A DNA stretch of 64,000 nt, taken from contig NZ_PVNG01000020.1 in assembly GCF_003001935.1 (NCBI RefSeq), forward strand, positions 186,001 to 250,000, written 5' to 3'. The notes under the pieces were generated by a model. It saw only the letters and a list, made by a program, of their open reading frames with translations. It made no database searches and had not been told where the DNA came from. The translations under genes were made by a program, and so were the position numbers. The stretch comes from Nonomuraea fuscirosea (GTDB lineage Bacteria > Actinomycetota > Actinomycetes > Streptosporangiales > Streptosporangiaceae). This document shows positions 8,147 to 16,448 of the stretch, piece by piece. Each line of letters opens with the position of its first letter. Within the stretch, counting starts at the first letter, position 1.

Positions 8147-8219
8147 TCTGTCCCGGCGGTGCGGATCCCGGCGTTCCGTTCGTTGGACTGAATCGAGAAA
8201 TGTCGTGAGGGGAGATGTG

Positions 8220-9926
8220 GTGCTCAGGGAACTGCTGGCTTATGTGCGCCCGCACCGGAAGATCCTGCTTGTGGGCGGATTACTGGGCCTGGTCGGCTCG
8301 GCGGCCGGTCTGGCGATGCCGTTGCTGGCCAAGTACGTGGTGGACGCCTTCGGGCAGACCGGGTCGATGGCGGCGCCGTTGCTCGGGCTGACCGTGGCGG
8401 TGCTCGTCGGGGCGGTCGTCTCGGCCGGGGGAAGCTACCTGATGGAACGCACGGGCGAGGGCATCGTGCTCGGCGCCCGCCGCAGCCTGGTGGACCGGAT
8501 GTTGCGGCTCAAGGTCGCGGACGTGGACCGGCTCAAGCCCGGCGACCTGCTGTCGCGGGTGACCGGTGACACGACGCTGCTGCGGGCCGTGCTCACCAAC
8601 GGCATCGTCGACTCGGTCAGCTCGGCGTTCATGCTGGTGGGGGCCATCGTCCTGATGGCGACCATGGACGGCGTGCTGCTGCTGGTCACGCTGCTCGTGG
8701 TCGTGGTGATCGGCGGGATGGTGGCGCTGATCATGCCCCGGATCCAGCGGGCGCAGACCCAGGCCCAGGAGGCCGTGGGCGAGATGGGCGCGGTGCTGGA
8801 CCGGGCGCTGCAGGCGTACCGGACGGTCAAGGCGAGCGGCGCGGAGGAGCGGGAGATCGCCGTGGTCGGCGACGCGGCCGTGCGGGCCCGCGACCGGGGG
8901 TTGCAGGTCGCCGGATGGACGTCGCTGGCGGGAGTGGCGACGTGGATGGCGGTGCAGATCGCGTTCCTGGCCGTGCTGGGGGTCGGCGGCGCGCGGGTCG
9001 CCTCCGGCACGCTCGAGGTGTCGTCGCTGATCGCGTTCCTGCTCTACCTGTTCTACCTGGTGCCGCCGATCGGGCAGCTGGTCCAGGGCGGCGTGCAACT
9101 GCAGCAGGGGCTCGCCGCGATGAAGCGGATCAAGGAGATCGAGGACCTGCCCGCCGAGCCGGTCGGCGTCGCGGAGCGGCGCGAGGAGCGGCCGTTCGGC
9201 GTGCGGTTCGCGGACGTGGTCTTCCGGTACGGCGACGACCGGCCGGTCGTGCACGACGGCGTCAGCTTCGAGGTCTCACCCGGCGGGCTGACGGCGCTGG
9301 TCGGGCCGTCGGGGGCGGGCAAGTCGACGGTGTTCGCGCTGCTCGAACGCTTCTACGACCACCAGTCCGGGTCGATCGCCATCGACGGGAGGGACATCCG
9401 CGACTGGCCGCTCGGCGAGCTGCGGGCCGCGCTCGGCTACGTCGAGCAGGACGCTCCCGTGCTGGCCGGCACGCTCAGGGAGAACCTGCTCTTCGCCGCC
9501 AGGGACGCCACGGAGGAGGAGCTGCACCGGGCGCTCGCGCGGACGAGGCTCGACGACCTGGTGGCCCGGCTCCCCGACGGGCTGGACACGCCGGTCGGGC
9601 ACCGCGGCGTGCTGCTGTCGGGCGGGGAGCGCCAGCGGGTGGCCATCGCCAGGACGCTGCTGCGCAAGCCCCGCCTGCTGCTGCTCGACGAGGCCACCTC
9701 GCAGCTCGACGCGGTCAACGAGCTGCGGCTGCGCGAGGTGATCGCCGAGGTCGCGCGGGAGACCACGGTGCTGGTCATCGCGCACCGCCTGTCCACGGTG
9801 ACCAACGCCGACCGCATCGTGGTGATGGAGGGCGGCGGCGTGCGCGCGGTCGGCACGCACGACGAGCTGGTGGGCGCGGACGAGCTCTACCGGGAGCTGG
9901 CCGCCACCCAGTTCCTGGTCGGCTGA
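8220..9926 (+). CDS. ABC transporter, fused permease and ATPase (exporter type)
   Basis: A 568-residue half-transporter that should act as a homodimer. Six membrane helices fill residues 10-290. The nucleotide-binding domain follows, with Walker A GPSGAGKST near residue 361, signature LSGGERQRVAIAR near 466, Walker B LLLLDEATSQLD and the switch His in VIAHRLSTV. This is the lipid, peptide or drug exporter family (MsbA/LmrA-like). GTG 8220 was chosen because AGGGGAG lies five bases before it; GTG 8205 and 8217 are possible. A rare TTA codon is present at 8280-8282. It is divergent from the DUF4331 operon and shares its operator region, so the two may be co-regulated. The substrate is unknown. 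Confidence 0.9.
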   Translation: MLRELLAYVRPHRKILLVGGLLGLVGSAAGLAMPLLAKYVVDAFGQTGSMAAPLLGLTVAVLVGAVVSAGGSYLMERTGEGIVLGARRSLVDRMLRLKVADVDRLKPGDLLSRVTGDTTLLRAVLTNGIVDSVSSAFMLVGAIVLMATMDGVLLLVTLLVVVVIGGMVALIMPRIQRAQTQAQEAVGEMGAVLDRALQAYRTVKASGAEEREIAVVGDAAVRARDRGLQVAGWTSLAGVATWMAVQIAFLAVLGVGGARVASGTLEVSSLIAFLLYLFYLVPPIGQLVQGGVQLQQGLAAMKRIKEIEDLPAEPVGVAERREERPFGVRFADVVFRYGDDRPVVHDGVSFEVSPGGLTALVGPSGAGKSTVFALLERFYDHQSGSIAIDGRDIRDWPLGELRAALGYVEQDAPVLAGTLRENLLFAARDATEEELHRALARTRLDDLVARLPDGLDTPVGHRGVLLSGGERQRVAIARTLLRKPRLLLLDEATSQLDAVNELRLREVIAEVARETTVLVIAHRLSTVTNADRIVVMEGGGVRAVGTHDELVGADELYRELAATQFLVG

Positions 9927-9957
9927 GCGTCGCCGGCCAGCCGCCGAGGGCTTCGCG

Positions 9958-10005
9958 CCGGCCGGTCTCTTCGTGAATGGGTTCATTCACGAAGAGACCG
10001 GCCGG
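9958..10005. terminator. 22-bp perfect stem-loop after the ABC exporter, containing an RpiR-like palindrome
   Basis: Arms 9958-9979 and 9984-10005 pair perfectly around GGTT, which would end the exporter transcript even though no T-run follows. The top of the stem, 9974-9989, reads TGAATGGGTTCATTCA. It matches 14 of 16 bases of the palindrome in front of the hut operon at 13876-13891, so it is also the likely autoregulatory site of the RpiR gene that starts 65 bp downstream. Confidence 0.65.
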
Positions 10006-10069
10006 GCGGGCTTCCAGCCGTCACCGGTGTGAGGGATGAGAATGCCGGGTCGGCGGTGTTGGAGGTGAC

Positions 10070-10903
10070 GTGGCGGACGGATATCACGGCGGGCTCAGCG
10101 TGCTCCTCGACGGCCGGAGGCTGTCACCCGTGCAGCGCAGGATCGCCCACTACCTGAGCGAAAACCTGGACGAGGCCATCTTCCTGTCCAGCGTGGAGCT
10201 GGCCGACCGGGCCGGGGTCAGCCAGCCCTCGGTGACCAGGTTCGCCATGGTGCTCGGGTTCGCCGGATATCCCGAGCTGCGCCAGGCGCTGCGGCCGCTG
10301 GTGCTGGGCAGCGGGACGGAGGCGCCGCAGGAGAGCCTGCTGCGCGGCGCCATCGACTGCGAGATCCGCAACCTGGCCCTGGTCAGGGAGCGGCTGGCCG
10401 CGTTGCCGCTGAAGGAGCTGGGCGAGCACCTGGCCGCGACCGAGCCGCTGCCCGTGCTGGGGCTGCGGGTCTCGTGCGGGCTGGCCACCACCTTCGCCTA
10501 CTACGCCCGCCGCATCCATCCCGACGTGCGGCTGCTCACCCACGGCGGCTCCGAGCTGAACGAGGGCCTGCACGCGGCCCGGCGGGCCGGAGCCGAGTGG
10601 GTGGTGGCCGTGGTCCTGCCCCGCTATCCGGCGGAGGCGGTGCGGGCGCTGGAGTACGCGGGCAAGCTGGGCCTGCGGGTGGCCGCCATCACCGACCGGG
10701 CCGACTTCCCGGCCGAGATCGTGCTCGACGCGCCCGTGGGCGACCGGCTCGTGTTCGACTCGCACGCCGCGCCGCTGGCCCTGGCCATGGCCCTGGTGGA
10801 GGCCATGGCCGACGCCGCGCCGCTGCGTACGCGGGCCAGGCTGGAGGAGTACGAGCGGATGGCCGACGAGACCGGCACGTTCCTAACCGGCGATCTTGCC
10901 TAG
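10070..10903 (+). CDS. MurR/RpiR family transcriptional regulator (likely hut regulator)
   Basis: A 277-residue protein with the RpiR architecture: N-terminal helix-turn-helix (about residues 15-80, with LADRAGVSQPSVTRFAMVLG) and a C-terminal SIS fold (about 115-240) that binds a small effector. RpiR proteins usually sense phosphosugars, but members linked to histidine and purine degradation exist in actinobacteria. A 16-bp palindrome before this gene recurs before the histidine-degradation operon 3 kb away, which points to hut control. The start is GTG 10070, with GGAGG four bases upstream. The 3' end overlaps the convergent ABC permease gene by 21 bases. Confidence 0.85.
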   Translation: MADGYHGGLSVLLDGRRLSPVQRRIAHYLSENLDEAIFLSSVELADRAGVSQPSVTRFAMVLGFAGYPELRQALRPLVLGSGTEAPQESLLRGAIDCEIRNLALVRERLAALPLKELGEHLAATEPLPVLGLRVSCGLATTFAYYARRIHPDVRLLTHGGSELNEGLHAARRAGAEWVVAVVLPRYPAEAVRALEYAGKLGLRVAAITDRADFPAEIVLDAPVGDRLVFDSHAAPLALAMALVEAMADAAPLRTRARLEEYERMADETGTFLTGDLA

Positions 10904-11632
10904 CGACCGCATCGACCACATCGTCGTGAGCACCGCCAGCACGACGAAGACCCCGAACGCGATCGGGATCGACGGGTCGCCGAGCCGCCCGTCGAACAGC
11001 GCCCGCCCCGCCTCGACCGCGTGGTAGAGCGGGTTGACCGGAGCCAGGAACTTCATCCAGTCGGGCGCGAACGAGATCGGCACGAACAGCCCGGCCAGCA
11101 GCATGATCGGCAGCAGGAACAGGTTGAGTGTCTGCGACATGCCGTTCTCGTCGCGCACGGTCAGCGCCAGCCCCTGCGACAGCCCCGAGGCGAACAGCCC
11201 GGTCGCGGCCATCAGCAGCAGCACCAGCACGAGCTCCACGGCCCCGATGCGCACTCCCATGGCGGCGGCCCCGATCAGCACCAGGACGGCCTGGACCACC
11301 AGCACGACCATGTCCTTGGCCACCCGCCCGAGCACGATCGCCGGCCGCCAGGCGGGGCTGACGGCGTAGCGTTCGAGCGAGCCGTTGCGCAACTCCGCGA
11401 TCAGCCCGAACCCGGAGAAGAGCGAGCCGAACACGGCGATCATCATCATGGACGCCGGGGTGAACATGCGCAGCGCGTCCACCGTGGTGCCGCCCGGTGT
11501 CAGCGACTTCAGCAGGGGCGCGAACATGAGCAGGTAGAGCACCGGCTGCATGAGGCCGAACAGCGGCCAGATCGGGTTGCTGAAGGACTTCTTCAGCTCG
11601 TAGCCGGTGAACAGCGCGGTGTGGCGGATCAT
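10883..11632 (-). CDS. ABC-2 type transporter permease (drug-export type)
   Basis: A 249-residue DrrB-like permease with six membrane segments, including PIWPLFGLMQPVLYLLMFAP, MIAVFGSLFSGFGLIAEL and LNLFLLPIMLLAGLFVPI. The motif RNGSLERYAVSP after the second segment is typical of ABC-2 drug and antibiotic exporters. It follows the ATPase gene with a four-base ATGA overlap, so the pair forms one export complex. A PadR regulator heads the operon. Such modules give self-resistance or export of a toxic compound; the substrate is not evident here. Confidence 0.88.
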   Translation of the reverse strand: MIRHTALFTGYELKKSFSNPIWPLFGLMQPVLYLLMFAPLLKSLTPGGTTVDALRMFTPASMMMIAVFGSLFSGFGLIAELRNGSLERYAVSPAWRPAIVLGRVAKDMVVLVVQAVLVLIGAAAMGVRIGAVELVLVLLLMAATGLFASGLSQGLALTVRDENGMSQTLNLFLLPIMLLAGLFVPISFAPDWMKFLAPVNPLYHAVEAGRALFDGRLGDPSIPIAFGVFVVLAVLTTMWSMRSLGKIAG

Positions 11633-12603
11633 ACGGCGGCTCCCGCGTCACGAAGCGATCGGCCGGTCTTGGCCAGGAAGACGTCATCGAGGGTGGAGCG
11701 GTCGAGCGCGATCGAGGTCAGGCCGAGGCCCCGCTCCTCCAGCGCCCGCAGCAGGGCGGGCAGCGTGTGCTCGCCGTCGTCCACGTAGACGCGCAGCAGG
11801 TCGTCGTCCACGCGGGTCTCGCGGGCCAGCGGCTTGAGCGTCTCCGCCGCCCGTTCCGGCTCGCTCACCCTGAGCGTGATCACGTCGCCGGAGACCTCCC
11901 GCTTGAGCGCGGACGGCGTGCCCTCGGCCACGACCGTGCCGTGGTCCACGATCATCAGCCGGTCGCACAGCGCGTCGGCCTCGTCGAGGTAGTGGGTGCT
12001 GAGCAGCACGCTGGTGCCCGCCTCGCGTAACTGCCTGATCCGGTCCCAGAGGTTGGCCCGGTTCTGGGGGTCGAGCCCCGTGGTGGGCTCGTCGAGGAAG
12101 AGCAGCGGCGGATTGTGCACGAGCCCGATGGCGATGGCCACCCGCCGCTTCTGGCCGCCCGACAGCGTACGGCCGGGGCGGTCGGCCAGCTCGGTCAGCT
12201 CGAAGCGGTCGAGCACCTCGGCGGTGGCCCGCGCGGGATCGGCCATGGCGAAGATCCTGGCGGCCATCATGACCTGCGCCCTGGCGCTCGTGGTGTCCTC
12301 CACCCCGCCGGCCTGGCTCACGTAGCCGAGGTTGCGCCGGACCTGCGCGGGCTCCTTGCGCAGGTCGTGACCCGCGATCGTGGCGGTGCCCGCGTCGGGG
12401 GCGATCAGCGTGGCCAGCATCCTGATCGTGGTGGTCTTGCCCGCGCCGTTGGGCCCGAGCACGCCGAAGATCTCGCCCTTGGCCACGCCGAGGTCCACGC
12501 CGCGCACGGCCTCGACGGTCTGGGCGCCCTTCCTGCTCCTGGTGGTGAACGTCTTGCGCAGTCCCTGCGCCTGAATGATCATCGGAGATGTCAGCTCCTT
12601 CAT
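11629..12603 (-). CDS. ABC transporter ATPase, DrrA-like
   Basis: A 324-residue ATPase of the daunorubicin-resistance type. Walker A is GPNGAGKTTTIRML near residue 52, the signature is LSGGQKRRVAIA near 145, Walker B is LLFLDEPTTGLDPQNR, and a DrrA-type C-terminal extension (residues about 240-324) follows. It energises the permease encoded directly downstream. ATG 12603 overlaps the PadR stop as ATGA, but AAGGAG within the first codons could instead serve the internal ATG at 12582 (MIIQAQGLRKTF), which is where many family members begin. Confidence 0.9.
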   Translation of the reverse strand: MKELTSPMIIQAQGLRKTFTTRSRKGAQTVEAVRGVDLGVAKGEIFGVLGPNGAGKTTTIRMLATLIAPDAGTATIAGHDLRKEPAQVRRNLGYVSQAGGVEDTTSARAQVMMAARIFAMADPARATAEVLDRFELTELADRPGRTLSGGQKRRVAIAIGLVHNPPLLFLDEPTTGLDPQNRANLWDRIRQLREAGTSVLLSTHYLDEADALCDRLMIVDHGTVVAEGTPSALKREVSGDVITLRVSEPERAAETLKPLARETRVDDDLLRVYVDDGEHTLPALLRALEERGLGLTSIALDRSTLDDVFLAKTGRSLRDAGAAV

Positions 12604-13130
12604 GGCAACTCGTCGGCCTCGATCCGCGGGATCGCCTTCTCCACCCAGTCGAGCTGGGCCTGGAGCATGGCCCGCTGCAGGGCGAGGTTCTCGTTGACGT
12701 GCTCAGGGGCGCCGTGGGCGTGTTTCACGCCGGTCATGTGTCCCAAGGTTTCGACGTACATCCGAAGCTGGGACATCCTGCCACGCAGCGCCGTCAATAT
12801 CTCCTGCTTTTCCAGCCGGTCCATGAACGTCATGGCCACCTGGAACGGGTCGACGATGGGCTTGAGCTCGTGCCACGCCTTGAGCAGCATCCGGTGGAAC
12901 TCCTCGCGGCCGAGGTCGGTCAGGGCGTAGACGACCTTGCCGCCCTTGCCCGCCTCGACGACCTCCAGCAGGCCCTCGTCGGCCATCTTGCTCAGGCCGT
13001 GGTAGATCGAGCCGAACGCCACGTTGGTCCAGGATTCGATGCCCATGACCTCCAGGCGGCGGCGGACCCCGTAGCCGTTCATGGGGCCGTCCAGCAGGGC
13101 GCCGAGGATCAGGATCCGTGTCGATGACAT
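12600..13130 (-). CDS. PadR family regulator of the ABC exporter
   Basis: A 176-residue PadR repressor. The N-terminal winged helix is LILGALLDGPMNGYGVRRRL followed by FGSIYHGLSKMADEGLLEVV, with a C-terminal helical dimerisation domain from about residue 95. It is the first gene of an operon with the DrrA-like ATPase (ATGA overlap). A perfect 24-bp palindrome starts four bases upstream of its ATG, the classic arrangement for an autorepressor released by the exported drug. The short-chain dehydrogenase gene diverges from the same region and may be in the regulon. Confidence 0.9.
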   Translation of the reverse strand: MSSTRILILGALLDGPMNGYGVRRRLEVMGIESWTNVAFGSIYHGLSKMADEGLLEVVEAGKGGKVVYALTDLGREEFHRMLLKAWHELKPIVDPFQVAMTFMDRLEKQEILTALRGRMSQLRMYVETLGHMTGVKHAHGAPEHVNENLALQRAMLQAQLDWVEKAIPRIEADELP

Positions 13131-13133
13131 GTG

Positions 13134-13157
13134 CTCAAGTTTGTATACAAACTTGAG
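13134..13157. promoter_or_regulatory. Perfect 24-bp palindrome, PadR operator
   Basis: A fully symmetric 24-bp palindrome centred on TTTGTATACAAA lies between the divergent PadR-exporter operon and the short-chain dehydrogenase gene. Its centre TGTATACA resembles known PadR sites with ATGT/ACAT half-sites. It ends 29 bp before the dehydrogenase start, so it can influence both directions. Confidence 0.7.
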
Positions 13158-13186
13158 TATCCGTCAAGGTCAAATAAGCTGCCTCC

Positions 13187-13873
13187 ATGAGTGAACGACC
13201 GACGGCGCTGGTCACCGGCGCCTCCCGGGGCGTCGGCGCGGCCGTCGCCAGGGCGCTGGCCCCGACCCATGACGTCATCCTGGGCGGGCGCGACGAGCGG
13301 GCGCTGGCCGCGCTGGCGGCCGACCTGCCCGGAGCGCGCCCCTGGCCGGTGGAGCTGACCCGGGTCACGGCGGCCGACGTGGCCGGCGTCGAGCGGCTCG
13401 ACGTGCTGGTGCACAGCGCCGGGATGAGCCGGCTCGGCCGGATCGCCGACCAGCCGGCCGACGCCTGGCGGCAGACCATGGAGCTGAACGTGATCGCGGT
13501 CGCCGAGCTGACCAGGCTGCTGCTGCCCGCGCTCAGGCGGGCCGGCGGCCACGTCGTCTGCGTCAACTCCGGCTCCGGCCAGCGGGCCAACCCCCACTGG
13601 GCGTCCTACGCGGCCAGCAAGTTCGCGCTGAGGGCCTTCGCCGACGCGTTGCGGCTGGAGGAGCCTGAGCTGCGGGTCACGACCGTCTATCCGGGGCGGA
13701 CGGCCACCGACATGCAGCGGGAGGTGCGGGCGTACGAGGGCGGCGCGTTCGAGCCGGAGAAGTACCTCGAACCGGAGACCGTGGCGCGGGCCCTGCTCGC
13801 GGCGGTCATGGCCGGCCCCGACGCGCACCTCACCGAGCTGACCGTGCGGCCCCGAGGGGGTCCCGTCAACTGA
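13187..13873 (+). CDS. Short-chain dehydrogenase/reductase
   Basis: A 228-residue classical SDR. The nucleotide-binding motif is TGASRGVG at residues 10-17, the structural motif appears as HSAG (NAG in most members), the catalytic Ser is in VCVNSGSGQ, and the catalytic Tyr/Lys are in YAASK. Arg after TGAS and in GGRDE suggests NADPH. The substrate is unknown. It is divergent from the PadR-controlled exporter and lies immediately before the hut operon with its own stop at 13873, so it is probably not part of the hut operon. It could modify the compound that the exporter removes. Confidence 0.85.
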   Translation: MSERPTALVTGASRGVGAAVARALAPTHDVILGGRDERALAALAADLPGARPWPVELTRVTAADVAGVERLDVLVHSAGMSRLGRIADQPADAWRQTMELNVIAVAELTRLLLPALRRAGGHVVCVNSGSGQRANPHWASYAASKFALRAFADALRLEEPELRVTTVYPGRTATDMQREVRAYEGGAFEPEKYLEPETVARALLAAVMAGPDAHLTELTVRPRGGPVN

Positions 13874-13875
13874 AC

Positions 13876-13898
13876 TGAATGGATCCATTCACTACAGT
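13876..13898 (+). promoter_or_regulatory. hut operon promoter with RpiR-type palindrome
   Basis: The palindrome TGAATGGATCCATTCA (13876-13891) matches the one in front of the RpiR gene at 14 of 16 positions. It abuts a possible -10 element TACAGT (13893-13898). Initiation would then fall about at ATG 13906, giving a leaderless mRNA. A repressor on the palindrome would cover the -35 to -10 spacer. Confidence 0.55.
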
Positions 13899-13905
13899 GG
13901 GGTCC

Positions 13906-15075
13906 ATGCTTGAGCGACTGGCCCCCATTGGAAGAGATCCCGAGACCGGCGGCTACCTGCGGGACGCCTGGTCGGCCGCCGACCTGGAGCTGCGCGAGTG
14001 GTTCACCGGCGAGGCCACCGCAAGGGGCCTCGACCTGCGTGAAGACCGCAACGGAAACCTGTGGGCGTGGTGGGGGAGCCCGTCCCGCGAGCGCCCGGGC
14101 GTGGTGACGGGCAGCCACCTCGACTCGGTCCGCCAGGGCGGCGCCTTCGACGGCCCGCTCGGCGTCGTGTCCGCCTTCGCCGCGCTCGACCTGCTCAAGG
14201 AGCGGGCCGTGACGCCCTCGGTGCCCCTGGGCGTGGCCTGCTTCACCGACGAGGAGGGCGCCAGGTTCGGCGTGCCGTGCATGGGCTCGCGGCTGCTCAC
14301 CGGCGCACTCTCCCCCGACCGGGCGCTCGGGCTCACCGACGACGACGGCGACACGCTGGCCGAGGTGCTGCGGCGGGCCGGGCGCAGACCCCACGAGGCC
14401 GGCCGCGACGACGAGACGCTGGCCACCGTCGCCACCTTCGTGGAGCTCCACGTCGAGCAGGGGCGCGGGCTCGTGACCGAGGACCGCCCGGTGGGCGTCG
14501 CCGGGGCGATCTGGCCGCACGGCCGCTGGCGGCTCGACTTCCGCGGCCGGGCCGACCACGCCGGCACCACCCGGCTGGCCGACCGGGACGACCCGATGCT
14601 GCCCTTCGCCCGCATGACGCTGGCGGCCAGGCAGGCGGCTCAGCGGCTCGGCGTGGTGGCCACCGTCGGCAGGACGCGCGTCTCGCCCGGCAGCGCCAAC
14701 GCCATCCCCGGCCTGGTCACCGCCTGGCTCGACGCGCGCGGGGCCGACGCGGCGGCCGTGCGCGAACTGGTCGCGGAACTGAGCGGCGAGGCGAGCGAGG
14801 TGCGCGAGGAGTCCTGGACGCCCGAGGTGGTCTTCGCCGAGGCGCTGCGCGACCGGCTGGCCCGGGTGGCCGGCGGCGACACGCCCGCGCCCATCCTGCC
14901 CACCGGCGCGGGACACGACGCCGGGATCCTCGCGGCGGCTGGCGTCCCGAGCGCCATGCTGTTCGTCAGGAACCCCACCGGCGTGTCCCACTCGCCCGAG
15001 GAGCACGCCGAGCGGGCAGACTGCGAGGCGGGAGTCGTGGCACTCGCGGACGTGCTGGAGGATCTGTGTCGCTGA
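13906..15075 (+). CDS. M20-family Zn amidohydrolase of the hut operon (allantoate-amidohydrolase-like)
   Basis: A 389-residue binuclear-metal amidohydrolase. Metal ligands are visible: His in VVTGSHLDSV, Asp in GGAFDGPLG, the Glu pair in CFTDEEGARFG, His in VELHVEQG and His in GAGHDAGIL. By family it resembles allantoate amidohydrolase and N-carbamoyl-amino-acid hydrolase. Its place directly before hutF and hutI, overlapping hutF by ten bases, suggests instead that it cleaves N-formylglutamate, the HutF product, to glutamate and formate. That is inference. ATG 13906 is preferred; ATG 13879 lies inside the regulatory palindrome. Confidence 0.85.
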   Translation: MLERLAPIGRDPETGGYLRDAWSAADLELREWFTGEATARGLDLREDRNGNLWAWWGSPSRERPGVVTGSHLDSVRQGGAFDGPLGVVSAFAALDLLKERAVTPSVPLGVACFTDEEGARFGVPCMGSRLLTGALSPDRALGLTDDDGDTLAEVLRRAGRRPHEAGRDDETLATVATFVELHVEQGRGLVTEDRPVGVAGAIWPHGRWRLDFRGRADHAGTTRLADRDDPMLPFARMTLAARQAAQRLGVVATVGRTRVSPGSANAIPGLVTAWLDARGADAAAVRELVAELSGEASEVREESWTPEVVFAEALRDRLARVAGGDTPAPILPTGAGHDAGILAAAGVPSAMLFVRNPTGVSHSPEEHAERADCEAGVVALADVLEDLCR

Positions 15076-16448
15076 CCTACTGGTGCGAGCGGGCCTGGCT
15101 GCCCGAAGGGGTCGCCGGCGACGTGCTCGTGGAGATCGACGGCGCCAGGATCACCCGCGTCGAGCAGGGCCCGCCAGGCGACGCCGAGCGCCTGCCAGGG
15201 CTGACCGTCCCCGGCCTGGCCAACGCCCACTCCCACGCCTTCCACCGCGCGCTGCGCGGCCTCACCCAGGAGGGCAAGGGCGACTTCTGGACCTGGCGCG
15301 AGCGGATGTACGAGGTGGCCGCCCGGCTCGACCCCGGCTCCTACCAGCGCCTGGCCACCGCGGTCTACGCCGAGATGGCCCTGGCCGGGGTGACGTGCGT
15401 GGGCGAGTTCCACTATCTGCACCACGACCGCGACGGGCGGCCGTACCCGGGCGACGACAACGCGATGGGGCACGCCCTCGTCCGCGCCGCCCGCGCCGCC
15501 GGGCTGCGCATCGCGCTGCTCGACACCTGCTACGTGTCCGGCGGCATCGGCGCGCCGCTCGCCGGGCCGCAACTGCGCTTCAGCGACGGCGACGCCGAGC
15601 GCTGGGCGGTCAGGGCCGAACGGCTGCAGGCCGCCTACGACGGGCAGGCCGACGTCGAGATCGGCGCCGCCATCCACTCCGTGCGGGCGGTGCCGCCCGA
15701 GCAGATGCAGGTCGTGGCCGACTTCTCCCACCGCCACGCCGCGCCCCTGCACATGCACGTCTCCGAGCAGCGCGCCGAGAACGCCGCCTGCGTCGAACGC
15801 TACGCCGCCACGCCCGTCCAGGTCCTGCACGAACGCGGGGCGCTGGGGCCGCGCTCGACCGCCGTGCACGCCACCCACCTGACCGACGTGGACATCGAGC
15901 TGCTCGCGCAGTCGGGCACCTACATCTGCATGTGCCCCACCACCGAACGCGACCTCGCCGACGGCATCGGCCCGGCCAGGACCGCGGCCGACCGGGGCGC
16001 GCGGATCACTCTCGGCTCCGACAGCCACGCCGTGATCGACCTGTTCGAGGAGGCCAGGGCGGTCGAGCTGAACGAGCGGCTGGCCAGCGAGAGACGCGGG
16101 CACTGGCGCGCCGCCGACCTGCTGCGCGCCGCCACGGCCGAGGGGCACACCTCGCTCGGCTTCCCCGACGCGGGCCTGCTCGTGCCCGGCGCGTGGGCGG
16201 ACCTGGTGACGCTCCGGCTCGACTCCGTACGTACGGCCGGCGCACCTGACCTGGAGGCGGTGGTGTACGCGGCGACGGCGGCCGACGTGCACTCGGTGGT
16301 CTCCGGCGGGCGGCGCGTGGTCGCCGACGGCCGCCACGTGCTCGGTGACGTCGGCCGCCTGCTGGCCGAGGCGATAGCGGCGGTGACGGGAGCGCCGGAA
16401 ACGGTGGCAGAAACGGTGACAGGAACGGCGAGGGGGGAGCGGCGATGA
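15066..16448 (+). CDS. hutF: Formimidoylglutamate deiminase
   Basis: A 460-residue amidohydrolase that converts N-formimino-glutamate to N-formylglutamate and ammonia in histidine degradation. The metal site is NAHSHAFHRAL (HxH), the later His is in LHMHVSEQ, and the Asp is in LGSDSHAVIDL, a set typical of HutF. GTG 15066 has GGAGG four bases before it and lies within the end of the preceding gene, showing coupling. The C-terminal 25 residues (TGAPETVAETVTGTARGE) are low-complexity and encoded by repetitive sequence. hutI follows with an ATGA overlap. Confidence 0.9.
   Translation: MSLTYWCERAWLPEGVAGDVLVEIDGARITRVEQGPPGDAERLPGLTVPGLANAHSHAFHRALRGLTQEGKGDFWTWRERMYEVAARLDPGSYQRLATAVYAEMALAGVTCVGEFHYLHHDRDGRPYPGDDNAMGHALVRAARAAGLRIALLDTCYVSGGIGAPLAGPQLRFSDGDAERWAVRAERLQAAYDGQADVEIGAAIHSVRAVPPEQMQVVADFSHRHAAPLHMHVSEQRAENAACVERYAATPVQVLHERGALGPRSTAVHATHLTDVDIELLAQSGTYICMCPTTERDLADGIGPARTAADRGARITLGSDSHAVIDLFEEARAVELNERLASERRGHWRAADLLRAATAEGHTSLGFPDAGLLVPGAWADLVTLRLDSVRTAGAPDLEAVVYAATAADVHSVVSGGRRVVADGRHVLGDVGRLLAEAIAAVTGAPETVAETVTGTARGERR

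Noticed and set aside
13879..13905. Earlier ATG for the M20 hydrolase
   Set aside because: It lies inside the regulatory palindrome and between the operator and the -10; ATG 13906 fits better.
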